Assembly: GCF_900107395.1 (NCBI RefSeq)
Contig: NZ_FNPW01000017.1
Span: 81,880 to 145,879 of the forward strand
DNA length: 64,000 nucleotides
Source of the DNA: Pseudomonas sp. NFIX28
GTDB lineage: Bacteria; Pseudomonadota; Gammaproteobacteria; Pseudomonadales; Pseudomonadaceae
Direction of reading: 5' to 3'
Part shown: positions 35,909 to 45,158 of the stretch, one piece after another
Position numbering within the stretch: position 1 is the stretch's first letter
How the letters are laid out: every line of letters begins with the position of its first letter
The notes under the pieces: model-generated
What the model was told of the DNA's origin: nothing
Seen by the model: only the letters and a program-made list of their open reading frames with translations
Database searches by the model: none
Translations under genes and position numbers: made by a program

Positions 35909-37618
35909 ATGTCGGGAACTACTCTGCTGATCAACCTCGCCGGTTCCATCGCCCTGCTGCTGTGGGGCACCCAGATGATTTCCTCGGCGCTGCTGCGCGG
36001 CTTCGGCACCCAGCTGCGCCAGTGGCTGGGGCAACACCTGAACAACCGCTGGATGGCCCTGCTGTCCGGCATCGCCATCACCGGGGTCTTGCAAAGCAGC
36101 ACCGCGGTGAGCCTGATGGCCAGCTCCTTTACCGCCGCCGGCACCCTGGGGCTGGGCCCCGCGCTGGCGGTGATGCTCGGGGCCAACATCGGCTCGACCC
36201 TGGTGGTGCAACTGCTCAGCGTCGATGTCTCGATCCTCGCGCCGCTGGTGCTGCTGACGGGCTTTATCGTCTTTCGCCTGCGCGACGACTCGCGCTTTGA
36301 AAGCCTCGGCTGCGCGCTGATCGGCTTGGGGCTGATGCTGCTGGCCCTGCGCATGCTCGGCGCAACCCTGGGCGAAGTGGAAGGCACGCCGGTGTTCGCC
36401 GCGCTGATGCGTGGCCTCGACGGCGACCTGCTGATCGCCCTGCTGATGGCGGCGCTGCTGACCTGGATGTGCCATTCCAGCGTCGCCGTGGTGCTGCTGG
36501 TGGCGTCCCTGGCCGCCACCGGGCTGCTGTCGTCGGCGACCGCCATGGCCCTGGTGCTGGGGATCAACCTCGGCGCCGCATTGCCGGCGCTGCTGGGCGC
36601 CGACTCCAGCGTCGCCCGGCGCCTGCCCCTGGGCAATCTGCTGGTGCGCCTGGGCGGTGCCGCGGCACTGCTGCCGTGCCTGCCCTGGATCGCCGGCAGT
36701 GCGCCGGTCGCCGCCCTCGATGCCAGCCTGCAAGTGGTGTACCTGCACAGCCTGTTCAACCTGGCGCTGGCCCTGCTGTTCATCGGCCTGACCGGGCCCA
36801 TGGCGGCGCTGCTCAGCCGCCTGTTGCCGGAACCGCCGCGCGACGTCGACCCGGGCATGCCCCATTACCTGGACGAAGCCGGCCTGGCGGTGGCCAATAT
36901 CGGCCTGTCCAATGCCGCCCGCGAGGCCCTGCGCCTGGCCGACATGCTGTCGCTGATGCTCGACCGGGTGCTGCGCCTGTTCCAGGCCTCGAGCGCGGCC
37001 GGCGCCGATGAGGTGCGGCGCATCGACCAGTCGCTGGACCTGCTCAGCGCCGCAATCCGCGCCTACCTGGCGGATATCGGCCAGGACGGCATCAGCGACC
37101 GGGACGCCGACCGCGCCCAGGAAACCCTGTTGCTGGTGATCAATCTCGAACACGCCGGCGACATCCTCTCCAGCAGCCTGACCCAGCTGGCGGCGCGGCG
37201 GCTGCGGCGTGGCGAACAGTTCTCGGTGTTCGAGCTGGACTGCATCGAGCCGTTGCACCAGGCCGTGGTCGACAGCCTGAGCCTGGCGGTCACCGTGTTC
37301 CTGCGCGAAGACCTGGCCAGCGCCCACCAGTTGCTCAACCGCAAGGAGCTGGTCAGGCGGCTGGAAGCCGACGCCAGCCGCGAGCACTTTCGCAGCCTGC
37401 GCGAAGACCGCACGGCCTGGGCCGAGTCCGGCGATATTTTCCAGCGGGTGCTGCGCGATTACCGCCGCGTGCACCATCACATCGCGGCCCTGGCCTATCC
37501 GGCGCTGGAGCGCGCCGGCGAGCGCCAGCTGGATACCCCAGAACCCGGCGAGATGCTGCTGGACCACCTGCTGGACCTCAAGCCGACAGCACAGGAGGCC
37601 GCACGATGCGTGTCCTGA
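35909..37618 (+). CDS. Na+/phosphate cotransporter family protein with PhoU-like C-terminus
   Basis: 569 residues. Two inverted Na_Pi_cotrans repeats; the first has the QSSTA motif ('VLQSSTAVSLMASSF'), while the second reads 'MCHSSVAVVLLVASLA', H-S-S where Q-S-S is usual. Helical PhoU-like tail from ~330 ('AREALRLADMLSLMLDRVL', 'LEHAGDILSSSL'). Similar to YjbB, a phosphate exporter of E. coli. Start 35909 has AAGGAGAG upstream; 14-bp overlap with the next gene. Confidence 0.82.
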   Translation: MSGTTLLINLAGSIALLLWGTQMISSALLRGFGTQLRQWLGQHLNNRWMALLSGIAITGVLQSSTAVSLMASSFTAAGTLGLGPALAVMLGANIGSTLVVQLLSVDVSILAPLVLLTGFIVFRLRDDSRFESLGCALIGLGLMLLALRMLGATLGEVEGTPVFAALMRGLDGDLLIALLMAALLTWMCHSSVAVVLLVASLAATGLLSSATAMALVLGINLGAALPALLGADSSVARRLPLGNLLVRLGGAAALLPCLPWIAGSAPVAALDASLQVVYLHSLFNLALALLFIGLTGPMAALLSRLLPEPPRDVDPGMPHYLDEAGLAVANIGLSNAAREALRLADMLSLMLDRVLRLFQASSAAGADEVRRIDQSLDLLSAAIRAYLADIGQDGISDRDADRAQETLLLVINLEHAGDILSSSLTQLAARRLRRGEQFSVFELDCIEPLHQAVVDSLSLAVTVFLREDLASAHQLLNRKELVRRLEADASREHFRSLREDRTAWAESGDIFQRVLRDYRRVHHHIAALAYPALERAGERQLDTPEPGEMLLDHLLDLKPTAQEAARCVS

Positions 37619-37959
37619 TCTGCGCCGGGCGCCACTACGCCGACGGCGCCCAGTGCCGGCGAGTGCTCGACGCCTTTCAGCGCCTGCATGAAGTGCGGGT
37701 GCTGATCCACGGCGGCAGCCAGTTCCTCGGCGGCCAGATAGAAGACTGGGGCCGCGAAATCGGCGCCGACATCGTGCGCTACCCGGCCAACTGGCAACTG
37801 CACGGCAAGCTCGCCGAACGCCTGCGCAACGCCTTCATGCTGCGCGACAGCCGGCCGGACATGGTCATCGCCCTGCCCGGCGGCGACGACACCGAAGAGC
37901 TGCTGGCCCAGGCCCGGGCGGCGGGCATCCAGGCCCTGTCAGTCAGCGACTGGCAATGA
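37606..37959 (+). CDS. DUF2493 / YspA-type SLOG-superfamily protein
   Basis: 117 residues, Rossmann-like fold: 'MRVLICAGRHYADGAQCRRVLDAFQRL', 'VLIHGGSQFLGGQIEDWGREIG', 'PDMVIALPGGDDTEELLAQARAAGIQALSV'. The family binds nucleotides or NAD-derived ligands and occurs in conflict and signalling systems; a specific role here is unknown. Coupled to the upstream transporter by a 14-bp overlap. Confidence 0.75.
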   Translation: MRVLICAGRHYADGAQCRRVLDAFQRLHEVRVLIHGGSQFLGGQIEDWGREIGADIVRYPANWQLHGKLAERLRNAFMLRDSRPDMVIALPGGDDTEELLAQARAAGIQALSVSDWQ

Positions 37960-38045
37960 CCCTTTTCCCACTCGACTACTTCCCCACTCGACTACGCAGC
38001 GGCCCGCACACCGCGGCCGCTGCCCATGCCTTAGCGAGAACCGAC

Positions 38046-38831
38046 ATGCCCAAGTACACCCCTTCATCCAGCAACCGCTTCGCCCGGCTCACCCGCGACC
38101 TGCCCCCGGCGAAACGGCGCATGCTGCGGCGCAACCTGATGTTCGTCGGCCTCACCCTGGGCCTGGTCGGCCTGTTGAGCCTGATGGCCAAGGCCAATGC
38201 CGCGGGCGGCGCCTATACGGTGGACGACGGCGCGATCAATGCCCCGGGGGAATGCAACCTGGATATCTGGTACCAGAGCCTGCGCCACCAGGGTTCCAAC
38301 CATGGCGTGGTGATCTCCCCGGCCTGCACTTTCGCCAGCCTGCCCAGGCTGCAACTGGGCGCCGCCCTCGAACGCAGCCGCGAGGACGGCCACGGACAAA
38401 CCCAAGTGAGCCCACAACTCAAGGCGCAACTGTGGAACCGCGAAGACCTGGGCCTGCAACTGGCGCTGGCGACTTCGGCGCATTTCGCCCTCGACCGTGG
38501 CCATTCGTTCGACGGCGGCGACATCAACCTGCCGCTGACCTATCAGCCCCTGCAAAGCCTGCGCCTGAACCTCAACGCCGGCTGGGCCCACGCCTATGAC
38601 GACGGCCAGCAGGACCACCACTGGACCTGGGGCGGCGGCCTGGAATACGACCTGGGCGAACGCCTGACCCTGGTCACCGAACGTTATGGCCAGCGCGGCG
38701 GCGAACAGACCTGGCAAGCCGGCCCGCGCCTGCACCTGGGGGCCAACCTGGACCTTGACCTGGTGCTCGGCGGCCAGTTGAACCAAGGCCGCGACCGCTG
38801 GCTGACCAGCGGCGCGACCTTGAGGTTCTAA
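38046..38831 (+). CDS. Outer-membrane beta-barrel-like hypothetical protein
   Basis: 261 residues. Unusual N-terminus: 'RLTRDLPPAKRRMLRRNLMFVGLTLGLVGLLSLMAKANA' is a basic stretch followed by a hydrophobic signal with possible cleavage after ANA. The mature part has alternating strands ('LQLGAALERSRED', 'LRLNLNAGWAHAYDD', 'LTLVTERYGQRGGE') and ends in Phe, as outer-membrane barrels do. No family assigned. An upstream in-frame ATG at 37956 overlaps the previous stop and is less likely. Confidence 0.55.
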   Translation: MPKYTPSSSNRFARLTRDLPPAKRRMLRRNLMFVGLTLGLVGLLSLMAKANAAGGAYTVDDGAINAPGECNLDIWYQSLRHQGSNHGVVISPACTFASLPRLQLGAALERSREDGHGQTQVSPQLKAQLWNREDLGLQLALATSAHFALDRGHSFDGGDINLPLTYQPLQSLRLNLNAGWAHAYDDGQQDHHWTWGGGLEYDLGERLTLVTERYGQRGGEQTWQAGPRLHLGANLDLDLVLGGQLNQGRDRWLTSGATLRF

Positions 38832-38875
38832 ATGGCTTCTAGCGGTGTGCCGCACAAGCTGCGCGAAGACAGCTT

Positions 38876-39109
38876 CTGTAGGAACGGCCGGTCGACGCTC
38901 GATTGCCGGCGATGAGAACGACGCGGTGTGTCTGATACGCCGCCTCACGCGCAAGCTGCGCTCCTACAGAAGCAGATACGCCGCACCACTCGCAGCGCCC
39001 CAGAACCTGTAGGAGCCAGGCTTGCCGGCGATAGATACGCTGCGGTGTGTCAGACATACCGCAGCGCATCTATCGCCAGCAATCGAGCGTCGACCGGCCG
39101 CTCCTACAG
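38876..39109. repeat. Two adjacent REP pairs filling an intergenic gap
   Basis: First pair 38876-38969, second 39007-39109, each opening with ctgtagga and closing with gctcctacag. The 'aatcgagcgtcgaccggccg' arm of the second is the inverse of the beginning of the first, so the whole block could form a larger hairpin. The 321-bp gap contains nothing else I recognise. Confidence 0.75.
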
Positions 39110-39152
39110 AAAAGCAGGAAGCAGGACGCCGGTCTATCGGTTCAATGCAGCT

Positions 39153-39782
39153 TCAACGCATATCGCTGCGCCGATACAGGCTCAGGCCCAGCGCCAGCAC
39201 CGCGAGCATGCCGGCGCAGCTGCGGTTGATCCACAACATCACCCGCGCGGAGAAGGTGCGCATGGCATAGCGCCCGCCAAAGGCGTAGGTCGCCATCATT
39301 ACGCAGTTGATCGCCGTGCTGACCAGCGCCAGGATCAGGTACTGCTGCGCCACCGGCTGCTCGGGGCGCACGAACTGCGGCAGGAAGGCCGAGAAAAACA
39401 GCAACCCCTTGGGGTTCGACAGCCCCACCAGCAATGAGCGCATGAAAGCCCCGCGGCCGCTGCTGGCACCGCCGCTGCTCTGCGCGGCCAGCGCCGTTGT
39501 CGGCGCCTTCCACAGCACCCACGCCAGGTACAACAGGTACGCCGCGCCGCCCCACTTGACGATGGAAAACAGCTGCTCGGAGGCTTGCAGCAACGCCCCC
39601 AGGCCGCAGCCCACCGCACCGATCAGCAGCAGGTCGGACAGCATCGCGCCAGCCATGCCGCAACCGGCGATGCGCATGCCATGGGTGGCACCGTTATTGA
39701 GAGCCAGCAGCATCGACGGCCCCGGGGTCATCATCACCGCGCTGACGGTGACGACGTACAAAAACAATGTGGTGGCGTCCAT
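39153..39782 (-). CDS. LysE/RhtB-family amino-acid exporter
   Basis: 209 residues with six helices. 'MMTPGPSMLLALNNGATHGMRIAGCGMAGAMLSDLLLI' is the signature, and 'LVGLSNPKGLLFFSAFLPQFV' the conserved central segment. Start 39782 (MDATTLFLYVVTV) was preferred over the extension at 39830. The dehydratase gene is just upstream on the same strand, so it may export an amino acid tied to that enzyme (inference). Confidence 0.83.
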   Translation of the reverse strand: MDATTLFLYVVTVSAVMMTPGPSMLLALNNGATHGMRIAGCGMAGAMLSDLLLIGAVGCGLGALLQASEQLFSIVKWGGAAYLLYLAWVLWKAPTTALAAQSSGGASSGRGAFMRSLLVGLSNPKGLLFFSAFLPQFVRPEQPVAQQYLILALVSTAINCVMMATYAFGGRYAMRTFSARVMLWINRSCAGMLAVLALGLSLYRRSDMR

Positions 39783-39839
39783 TCGAACCCTCCGTAAAAC
39801 CACAGACACAACAGGTCGGCGAGCATACACCAGGCGCTT

Positions 39840-40760
39840 TCAGCCCGGCAGTGACGCGCCCCAGTCCGCCACCTGGCGGGCGCTGATGCTGACGCCGCCG
39901 CACACCACGATCACCACGTCCCGCGCCGCGGCGATGGCCGGGTGATCGAGGTAGGCCACCGCCAGCGAGACGCCGCAGGCCGGCTCCACCAATTGCCGCA
40001 GATCGTCGGCATAACGCACCACGCCGAGGATCGCCTCGGCATCCGACAACACCAGCGACTGATGGGCAAAAGCCTGGATCTGCTGCAACGGCCAGGCCGC
40101 CACCTGGGCCGCACCGAGGGAACTGGCGACGGTGTCGACCTTCGCCAACTTGACCGGGTGCCCGGCCGCCAGCCCTGCGGCAAAGGAAGCGCTGCCCGTG
40201 GTTTCACAGGCGATGATCCGGCAGTCCTGGCGCTGATGGTGCAGCAGGCCGGTGAGGATGCCGGCCAACAAGCCTCCGCCGCCCACCGATACCACTATCG
40301 TGTCGACCTGCGGACAGTCTTCGAGGATTTCATCGACCATGCTGCTGTGCCCTTGCCACAGCACCGGGTGGTCGAAGGCCGGCACGTATTCGCTGTCGGC
40401 AGCGCTGCTCAGTTGCAGCGCGCGCTCGTTGGCTTCATCCCAGACCTGGCCATGCACCAGCACCTCGGCGCCGGTCCGGGCGATGCGTTCGCGGGTGGTT
40501 TGCGCGGTGGTCTGCGGCACCACGATGCAGGCTTGCAGGCCAAGGCTGGCCGCCGCCATCGCCGTGGCCAGCCCGGCATTGCCGCCGGACGGACAGACCA
40601 CGCGGCGCTTGCCCTGCCGCGCCGCCTGGGTACAGAGCAGGCCCAGGCCGCGCATCTTGAACGAGCCGCCGGGCTGCAGGTTTTCCAGCTTGAGCCAGAT
40701 ACGCCGGGTGGCCGTGGTCAACCCGGGATGCAGGATCAGGGGGGTGCGGATATGCAGCAT
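39840..40760 (-). CDS. PLP-dependent serine/threonine dehydratase family enzyme
   Basis: 306 residues, fold-type II. PLP lysine in 'NLQPGGSFKMRGLG', phosphate-binding loop 'SVGGGGLLAGI', asparagine loop 'CPSGGNAGLATAMAA'. It matches the eukaryote-type L-serine/threonine dehydratase (SDS/SDSL) group, giving pyruvate or 2-oxobutyrate plus ammonia; racemase activity cannot be excluded. ATG 40760 sits 6 bp from GGAG; an ATG at 40763 is adjacent. Confidence 0.8.
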   Translation of the reverse strand: MLHIRTPLILHPGLTTATRRIWLKLENLQPGGSFKMRGLGLLCTQAARQGKRRVVCPSGGNAGLATAMAAASLGLQACIVVPQTTAQTTRERIARTGAEVLVHGQVWDEANERALQLSSAADSEYVPAFDHPVLWQGHSSMVDEILEDCPQVDTIVVSVGGGGLLAGILTGLLHHQRQDCRIIACETTGSASFAAGLAAGHPVKLAKVDTVASSLGAAQVAAWPLQQIQAFAHQSLVLSDAEAILGVVRYADDLRQLVEPACGVSLAVAYLDHPAIAAARDVVIVVCGGVSISARQVADWGASLPG

Positions 40761-40844
40761 CATGGGCTCCTTGGATGAAGACGGGCGTCTTGCAACCATA
40801 GATGCTCAGGCCTGCCTATGCCGCCCCCCTTGGACCCTCGCCGG

Positions 40845-41501
40845 TCAGCGAATCGGCGGAACGCGGATATCGCCCTGGCGGCACTGGGTGCGCACGCCCT
40901 TGCCACAGGGCCCGAACCCCAGGTTCTTGTCCAGGCAGACCCGCACTTCGGAGAGTTCCGGGCCACTACACAACACCGCCACGCCCTTGTCGGGAATGCC
41001 CGGGTTGGCCTGGCGGAACAGCTGCTCGATCTCCCGGGCCTCGAAGTAATGCACGGTGGTCGAAGGTTCCAGGACCTGAGGAATCTTCACCTTGCCCAGG
41101 GCCTGGTCGGAGGCCTCCAGGTAAGCCATGGCCCCCAGCCCGCTGCAGGTGCCGTGCTTGCTCCACTCGTGCTCCATCAACTTGGCGGTGGGGAACAGGG
41201 TCAGGCCCTTGGCCCGCTCTTCGGCATTCAACGGGGTCAGCGGCGGGCAGGACTGCGGCCAGCCGCCCTTGGCGTATTGCGGCCACAGGCCGTGCAGGAC
41301 AAAACCGTAGCCCTTGCCGGAACACTGCTCGTTTTCCGGGTGGGTCAGGCAAAAGGTCGGCGACCAGGACAGCGACAACAGGTAGTAGTCGAACACCCCG
41401 GCCACCGATTCGCGCTGCTGCCGCGCCTCTCGTGCCTGGCTGACCCCGGCGGTGCAGATCATCAGCGCGGCCAGTGCCGCGGTTGCAAACAGTTTTTTCA
41501 T
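40845..41501 (-). CDS. Secreted ribonuclease T2 family protein
   Basis: 218 residues, signal peptide MKKLFATAALAALMICTAGVSQA. CAS-1 is 'FVLHGLWPQY' (H70) and CAS-2 'HEWSKHGTCSG' (H111, K115, H116), so the catalytic set is complete. Eight or more Cys support disulfides in the periplasm. Resembles E. coli RNase I. The start at 41501 gives the signal peptide; the longer frame is noncoding REP sequence. Confidence 0.88.
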   Translation of the reverse strand: MKKLFATAALAALMICTAGVSQAREARQQRESVAGVFDYYLLSLSWSPTFCLTHPENEQCSGKGYGFVLHGLWPQYAKGGWPQSCPPLTPLNAEERAKGLTLFPTAKLMEHEWSKHGTCSGLGAMAYLEASDQALGKVKIPQVLEPSTTVHYFEAREIEQLFRQANPGIPDKGVAVLCSGPELSEVRVCLDKNLGFGPCGKGVRTQCRQGDIRVPPIR

Positions 41502-41941
41502 TGACCCTCTCCTTGGGATGGGGCGGTAGGTGAACGGCCCCGTGGCGACCTGGCCGATAGCGGCCAGACACTCTTCTTGGCATGGGGCTGTTGCAGGAAG
41601 ATGACAGGCCGCCTCCCTGCAAGAGAAGCCGGCCGATGCTCGCGGAGCGTTGTAGCAGACAGATCGCCCGGTTGCCATCGCCGGCCGGCGGCTTCTACGC
41701 AATGACCCGGCAAATGTGGAATTTGCGGCAAACACTCATCTCTGTAGGAGCCAGGCTTGCCGGCGATCGGGATGATGCGGTGCGCCTGACACAACGCCTC
41801 GCGAGCAAGCTGCGCGCCTACAAAGGCAAACCTGGGCCTGGCGATAAATAACGGTCGTTGGCGCCAAATGCGCAAGATCGTTCAAGCCATTTTCGCCGCG
41901 GGCTGGCACATTCGGTTTCCGTTCCTTGATTGCAGGCCGTC
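41502..41941. other. 440-bp intergenic region with one REP pair
   Basis: Divergent between the RNase T2 gene and azlC. A REP pair runs 41742-41822 (ctgtaggagccaggcttgcc ... agcaagctgcgcgcctac). No coding sequence recognised; the promoters of both genes should lie at its two ends. Confidence 0.6.
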
Positions 41942-42640
41942 ATGTCCAGCGCTCTTCTTCCCCGCGCCGCGTTTCTGCGCGGCGCCGTCGCCATCATGCC
42001 GTTGTCCCTGGCCACCGCGCCCTGGGGGCTGCTGGCCGGTTCCATGGCCATCGAGGCCAATCTCACGCCCCTGCAAGGCCAGGGCTTGTCGAGCATCGTT
42101 TTCGCCGGCGCCGCGCAACTGGTGGCGATCGGCATGCTCAAGGGCGGCGCGGGGATCTTCTCGATCCTGCTCACCACCCTGCTGCTGACTTCGCAGCACC
42201 TGCTGTACGGCATGAGCATGCGCTCGGTGATTTCCCCGCTGCCGGGGCGCTGGCGGGTGGGCCTGGGGTTCCTGCTGACCGATGAGCTGTTCGCCCTGAC
42301 CAGCCAGCACGACAAGCAGCAGTTCGATCGCTGGTACGCCCTCGGCGTGGGCCTGACGTTCTACATCGCCTGGAACCTGTTCACCCTGGCCGGCATCGTG
42401 CTCGGAAGCGCCATTCCCGGCCTCGAACACCTGGGCCTGGACTTCTCCATCGCCGCGACCTTTATCGCCCTGATCACGCCGCTGGTGCGCAACGTGCCGA
42501 CCGTGGTCTGCGTGGCGGTTTCGCTGTTCTGCTCGGTGCTTTTCAGCTACTGGCAATGGGGCTCGGCCCTGGTGCTGTCGGGCCTGGCGGGCATGACCGC
42601 GGGTTTTCTCTGCAACAAGTTCTACCGGGGGCGCACATGA
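41942..42640 (+). CDS. azlC: AzlC-family branched-chain amino-acid exporter subunit
   Basis: 232 residues, multispan. 'RGAVAIMPLSLATAPWGLLAGSMAIEANLTPLQGQGLSSIVFAGAAQLVAIGML' is the AzlC signature with conserved 'PWG' and 'AGAAQ'. Works with AzlD as an exporter. Overlaps azlD by 4 bp. Start 41942 (MSSALLPRAA); a TTG at 41930 is in frame. Confidence 0.87.
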   Translation: MSSALLPRAAFLRGAVAIMPLSLATAPWGLLAGSMAIEANLTPLQGQGLSSIVFAGAAQLVAIGMLKGGAGIFSILLTTLLLTSQHLLYGMSMRSVISPLPGRWRVGLGFLLTDELFALTSQHDKQQFDRWYALGVGLTFYIAWNLFTLAGIVLGSAIPGLEHLGLDFSIAATFIALITPLVRNVPTVVCVAVSLFCSVLFSYWQWGSALVLSGLAGMTAGFLCNKFYRGRT

Positions 42641-42951
42641 TGATCTGGGCAGTGATTTTCGGCATGGGCTTGCTGGTGTTTCTCAACCGCTATGTGTTTC
42701 TCGAACCGCGCCTGCCGGTACGCCTGAGCAGCAACGCCCGGCAGTTTCTCGGTTTTGCCGTGCCGGGCATGCTCACCGCGATCTGCGGGCCGATCGTGTT
42801 CATGCCCGACCACCAGCTGAACCTGGCCTACGACAACCCGTACCTGATCAGCTCGCTGGTGGCCATCGTGCTGGTGATCTACACCCGCAACACCCTGGTC
42901 AGCATGTTGTTGAGCATGGCGTTCTTTTTTCTGCTGCGGTGGTGGTTGTAA
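42637..42951 (+). CDS. azlD: AzlD-family amino-acid transport subunit
   Basis: 104 residues, four helices: 'WAVIFGMGLLVFLNRYVFLEP', 'FLGFAVPGMLTAICGPIVF', and a hydrophobic C-terminus. Small obligatory partner of AzlC. Start ATGA overlaps the azlC stop. Confidence 0.87.
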   Translation: MMIWAVIFGMGLLVFLNRYVFLEPRLPVRLSSNARQFLGFAVPGMLTAICGPIVFMPDHQLNLAYDNPYLISSLVAIVLVIYTRNTLVSMLLSMAFFFLLRWWL

Positions 42952-43105
42952 GAGCCAGTTTGCTGGCGACAGGCACCACGCGGTGTGCCTGACGGACCGC
43001 TTCGCGCGCAAGCTGCGCTCCTACGGGGTCTCTGTAGGAGCCAGGCTTGCCGGCGATGGCAGCGACGCGGTGTAACTGAACACACCGCCTCGCGAACCAC
43101 CGACC
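42951..43105. repeat. REP cluster
   Basis: Contains agagccagtttgctggcgac ... gcaagctgcgctcctacggg followed by ctgtaggagccaggcttgcc ... ccgcctcgcgaa. Separates convergent azlD and dipZ. Confidence 0.6.
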
Positions 43106-43119
43106 GCTGACGCCCGCAT

Positions 43120-44340
43120 TTACGGCGCCTTGGCTTCGCGCAGCAGTTGCTGGATCACCTGTTCCTGCGCCTCGTAGCGGCCTTCGCCAAAGTGGCTGTA
43201 GCGCACCTGGCCGCGGGCGTCGACGAAGTAATGGGCCGGCCAGTACTGGTTATCGAAGGCGCGCCAGATCGCGTAATTGTTGTCGATGGCCACCGGGTAG
43301 CCGATGTCCAGCTTGCGCACCTGGGCCTTGACGTTGTCGATGACCTTTTCAAAGGCGTACTCGGGGGTGTGCACGCCAATCACCACCAACCCGTCCTTGG
43401 CGTACTTTTTCGCCCAGGCGTTCACATACGGCAGGCTGCGCTTGCAGTTGATGCAGTCGTAGGTCCAGAAGTCCACCAGCACCACCTTGCCGCGCAAGGC
43501 TTCGGCGTCCAGCGGCGGCGAGTTCAGCCATTGCACCGCGCCGTCCAGCGAGGGCATCGCGCCCATGCTCGGCAGTGTCTCGGTGGACGCCGCGCCGGCC
43601 TTATCGATCAGGTAGTCCAGGGCCTTGGGCACATTCTTCAGCAGGCCTTGCTCGAGGGCCGCGCCGCCTTGGGACGAGGTGCCGGCCAACAGGCGCTCGT
43701 CCACCCCGCTGCCGATCGCCACGGCTGCCAGCAACACCAGGCAACCGGCGGCGCGCCGCAGCCAGGCGGTGGCCGGCAGCGACGGCTTGAGCCGGTTGAC
43801 CAGCCCTCTTCCGGCGAAAATCAGCAACCCCAGGGACAAGGCACTGCCCAGGCCGTAGGCCAGCAGCAACAGGCTGGTCTGGGCGCTGGCGCCTTGCAGC
43901 ATGGCGCCGGTCAAGATCACCTCGAGAATCGGCCCGGCGCAAGGCGCCCACAGCAAGCCGGTGGCCACCCCGAGCGACAGCGCCGCCAATGGCCCGGAGA
44001 GCTTGCGCGCCCGATCGAGGCGCAGGCCTTCCAGGCGATTGCCCAGGCTGACCCAGGGCCGGGCCAGCCAGTTGCCGAAGCGGGTAAAGATCAGCGACAA
44101 AGCGAACAGCCCCAGCACGATCAGCGCCAGCTGGCGCCCGATGCCGTTGGCCCGCACTATCCATTCGCTGCTGACCACCGCCAGGCTCGACACCAGGGCA
44201 AAGGTCAGCGCCATGCCGCCAAGGGTCAACAGCACCGAGCTGCGCGAACGGTCGGCCCGGGCGAAGAGAAACGGCACCACCGGAAGAATGCAGGGGCTGA
44301 GGATGGTCAGGACCCCGCCGAGAAACGCAATGAGCAACAT
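43120..44340 (-). CDS. DsbD/CcdA-like transmembrane domain fused to a thioredoxin-like domain (DipZ type)
   Basis: 406 residues. The CcdA/DsbD membrane part spans 1-215 with paired Cys regions 'SPCILPVVPF' (C17) and 'WAPCAGPILE' (C134). The periplasmic thioredoxin-like domain has C296-x-x-C299 ('FWTYDCINCK') of AhpC/TSA-TlpA type. It passes reducing equivalents from the cytoplasm to periplasmic thiols. In P. aeruginosa a comparable dsbD-like gene is controlled by the copper-responsive DsbRS pair; here an OmpR-type pair is encoded close by. Confidence 0.83.
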   Translation of the reverse strand: MLLIAFLGGVLTILSPCILPVVPFLFARADRSRSSVLLTLGGMALTFALVSSLAVVSSEWIVRANGIGRQLALIVLGLFALSLIFTRFGNWLARPWVSLGNRLEGLRLDRARKLSGPLAALSLGVATGLLWAPCAGPILEVILTGAMLQGASAQTSLLLLAYGLGSALSLGLLIFAGRGLVNRLKPSLPATAWLRRAAGCLVLLAAVAIGSGVDERLLAGTSSQGGAALEQGLLKNVPKALDYLIDKAGAASTETLPSMGAMPSLDGAVQWLNSPPLDAEALRGKVVLVDFWTYDCINCKRSLPYVNAWAKKYAKDGLVVIGVHTPEYAFEKVIDNVKAQVRKLDIGYPVAIDNNYAIWRAFDNQYWPAHYFVDARGQVRYSHFGEGRYEAQEQVIQQLLREAKAP

Positions 44341-44367
44341 GGCATCACCTGTGTTGGGTCAATGTCC

Positions 44368-44389
44368 CGCCCGCCATCGATGGCGGGCG
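44368..44389. terminator. Perfect 22-bp palindrome between small gene and dipZ
   Basis: The two arms are cgcccgccatc and gatggcgggcg with no spacer, 23 bp after the small-gene stop on its strand. No T-run. Possible attenuator between the small secreted protein genes and dipZ, or an RNA-stability hairpin. Confidence 0.45.
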
Positions 44390-44412
44390 TGTCCAGGGTT
44401 GGCAGGCCGGGT

Positions 44413-44622
44413 TCAGGCCTGGTTGTCGACGCGCATCCCTTGCGGGGTGCGCTCGTAGCCGCCTTCGGCGAGCAGCGGCGCCGCGCGCTCTGGCTGGGCG
44501 GCCTGGCTCACCGGCGCGAGCTGGAAGCAGGTCGAGCGGGATGCGTCGGCGGCGCTGGCATCCACGGCCACGCCGGCCAGGGCCAAGGTCAGGGAAAACA
44601 GGCAGGTTTTCAGGGTTTTCAT
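44413..44622 (-). CDS. Small secreted hypothetical protein
   Basis: 69 residues: signal peptide 'MKTLKTCLFSLTLALAGVAVDASA', then ~45 residues with one Cys ('RSTCFQLAPVSQAAQPERAAPLLAEGGYERTP'). No family recognised. Same strand and same architecture as the DUF2790 gene upstream (46-bp gap), and part of the copper/thiol cluster by position. Confidence 0.6.
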   Translation of the reverse strand: MKTLKTCLFSLTLALAGVAVDASAADASRSTCFQLAPVSQAAQPERAAPLLAEGGYERTPQGMRVDNQA

Positions 44623-44668
44623 GGGGAGGTCCTCATATTCGATAAAGGTGATATGGCAGGGAGTGCGT

Positions 44669-44932
44669 TCAGTTGCCGTCGTTACAGTTGTTGGCCAGCT
44701 TGCGGTAGTCCAGGGCCTGGGTGCGGCCCTGGGAATCGAGGTAGGTCATGCGTGCATTGACCACGCCGCAGGTCGGCTCGGCGTCTTCGGTCATCGACAG
44801 CACCTTCTGGATATCCAGGTGGGTGCCGTAGCGGTAGGTCTGGGCCTGCACCGTGCTTTCGGCGCGGGCCGACAAGGTGCAGATATTCAGCGCGGCGAAC
44901 AGGCAGGCGGCGTAGAGGGCGGTGCGTTTCAT
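44669..44932 (-). CDS. DUF2790 family small secreted protein
   Basis: 87 residues: signal peptide 'MKRTALYAACLFAALNICTLSARA', mature 'YRYGTHLDIQKVLSMTEDAEPTCGVVNARMTYLDSQGRTQALDYRKLANNCND' with two Cys. The 'Y..G..LD..KV' start and the 'C.VV...M.Y.DS.G....L.Y' pattern fit DUF2790, a Pseudomonas-specific family often next to metal-responsive two-component systems. Divergent from the response regulator. RBS GGA near the start at 44932. Confidence 0.75.
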   Translation of the reverse strand: MKRTALYAACLFAALNICTLSARAESTVQAQTYRYGTHLDIQKVLSMTEDAEPTCGVVNARMTYLDSQGRTQALDYRKLANNCNDGN

Positions 44933-45074
44933 GCGGGTTTCCTCGAACGACAATGGGTTTGGGTGGCGAGGCCAGTGGCTGTGCCTCGATGGAGCCCATT
45001 GAATGCGCGGCAGGTATCGCGCTTGTGTCGGCAAACCGTCTTGTTGGTCTTCTTGCGTATCCCCGCCGCCAGGG

Positions 45075-45158
45075 GATACACAGCGATACAAAAGCCCCGG
45101 GCAAAGCCTGTTTTGCATCGTCGTGTATTCGCCAGGGCGCCAGATACACTGCAATACA
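45075..45158. promoter_or_regulatory. Two GATACA direct-repeat boxes upstream of the two-component system
   Basis: Box 1: GATACA 45075-45080 and GATACA 45085-45090. Box 2: GATACA 45143-45148 and AATACA 45153-45158. Within each box the repeats are 10 bp apart, typical for an OmpR-type dimer. They lie in the 345-bp divergent region between the DUF2790 gene and the regulator gene, which contains no gene, so both directions could be controlled. Confidence 0.6.
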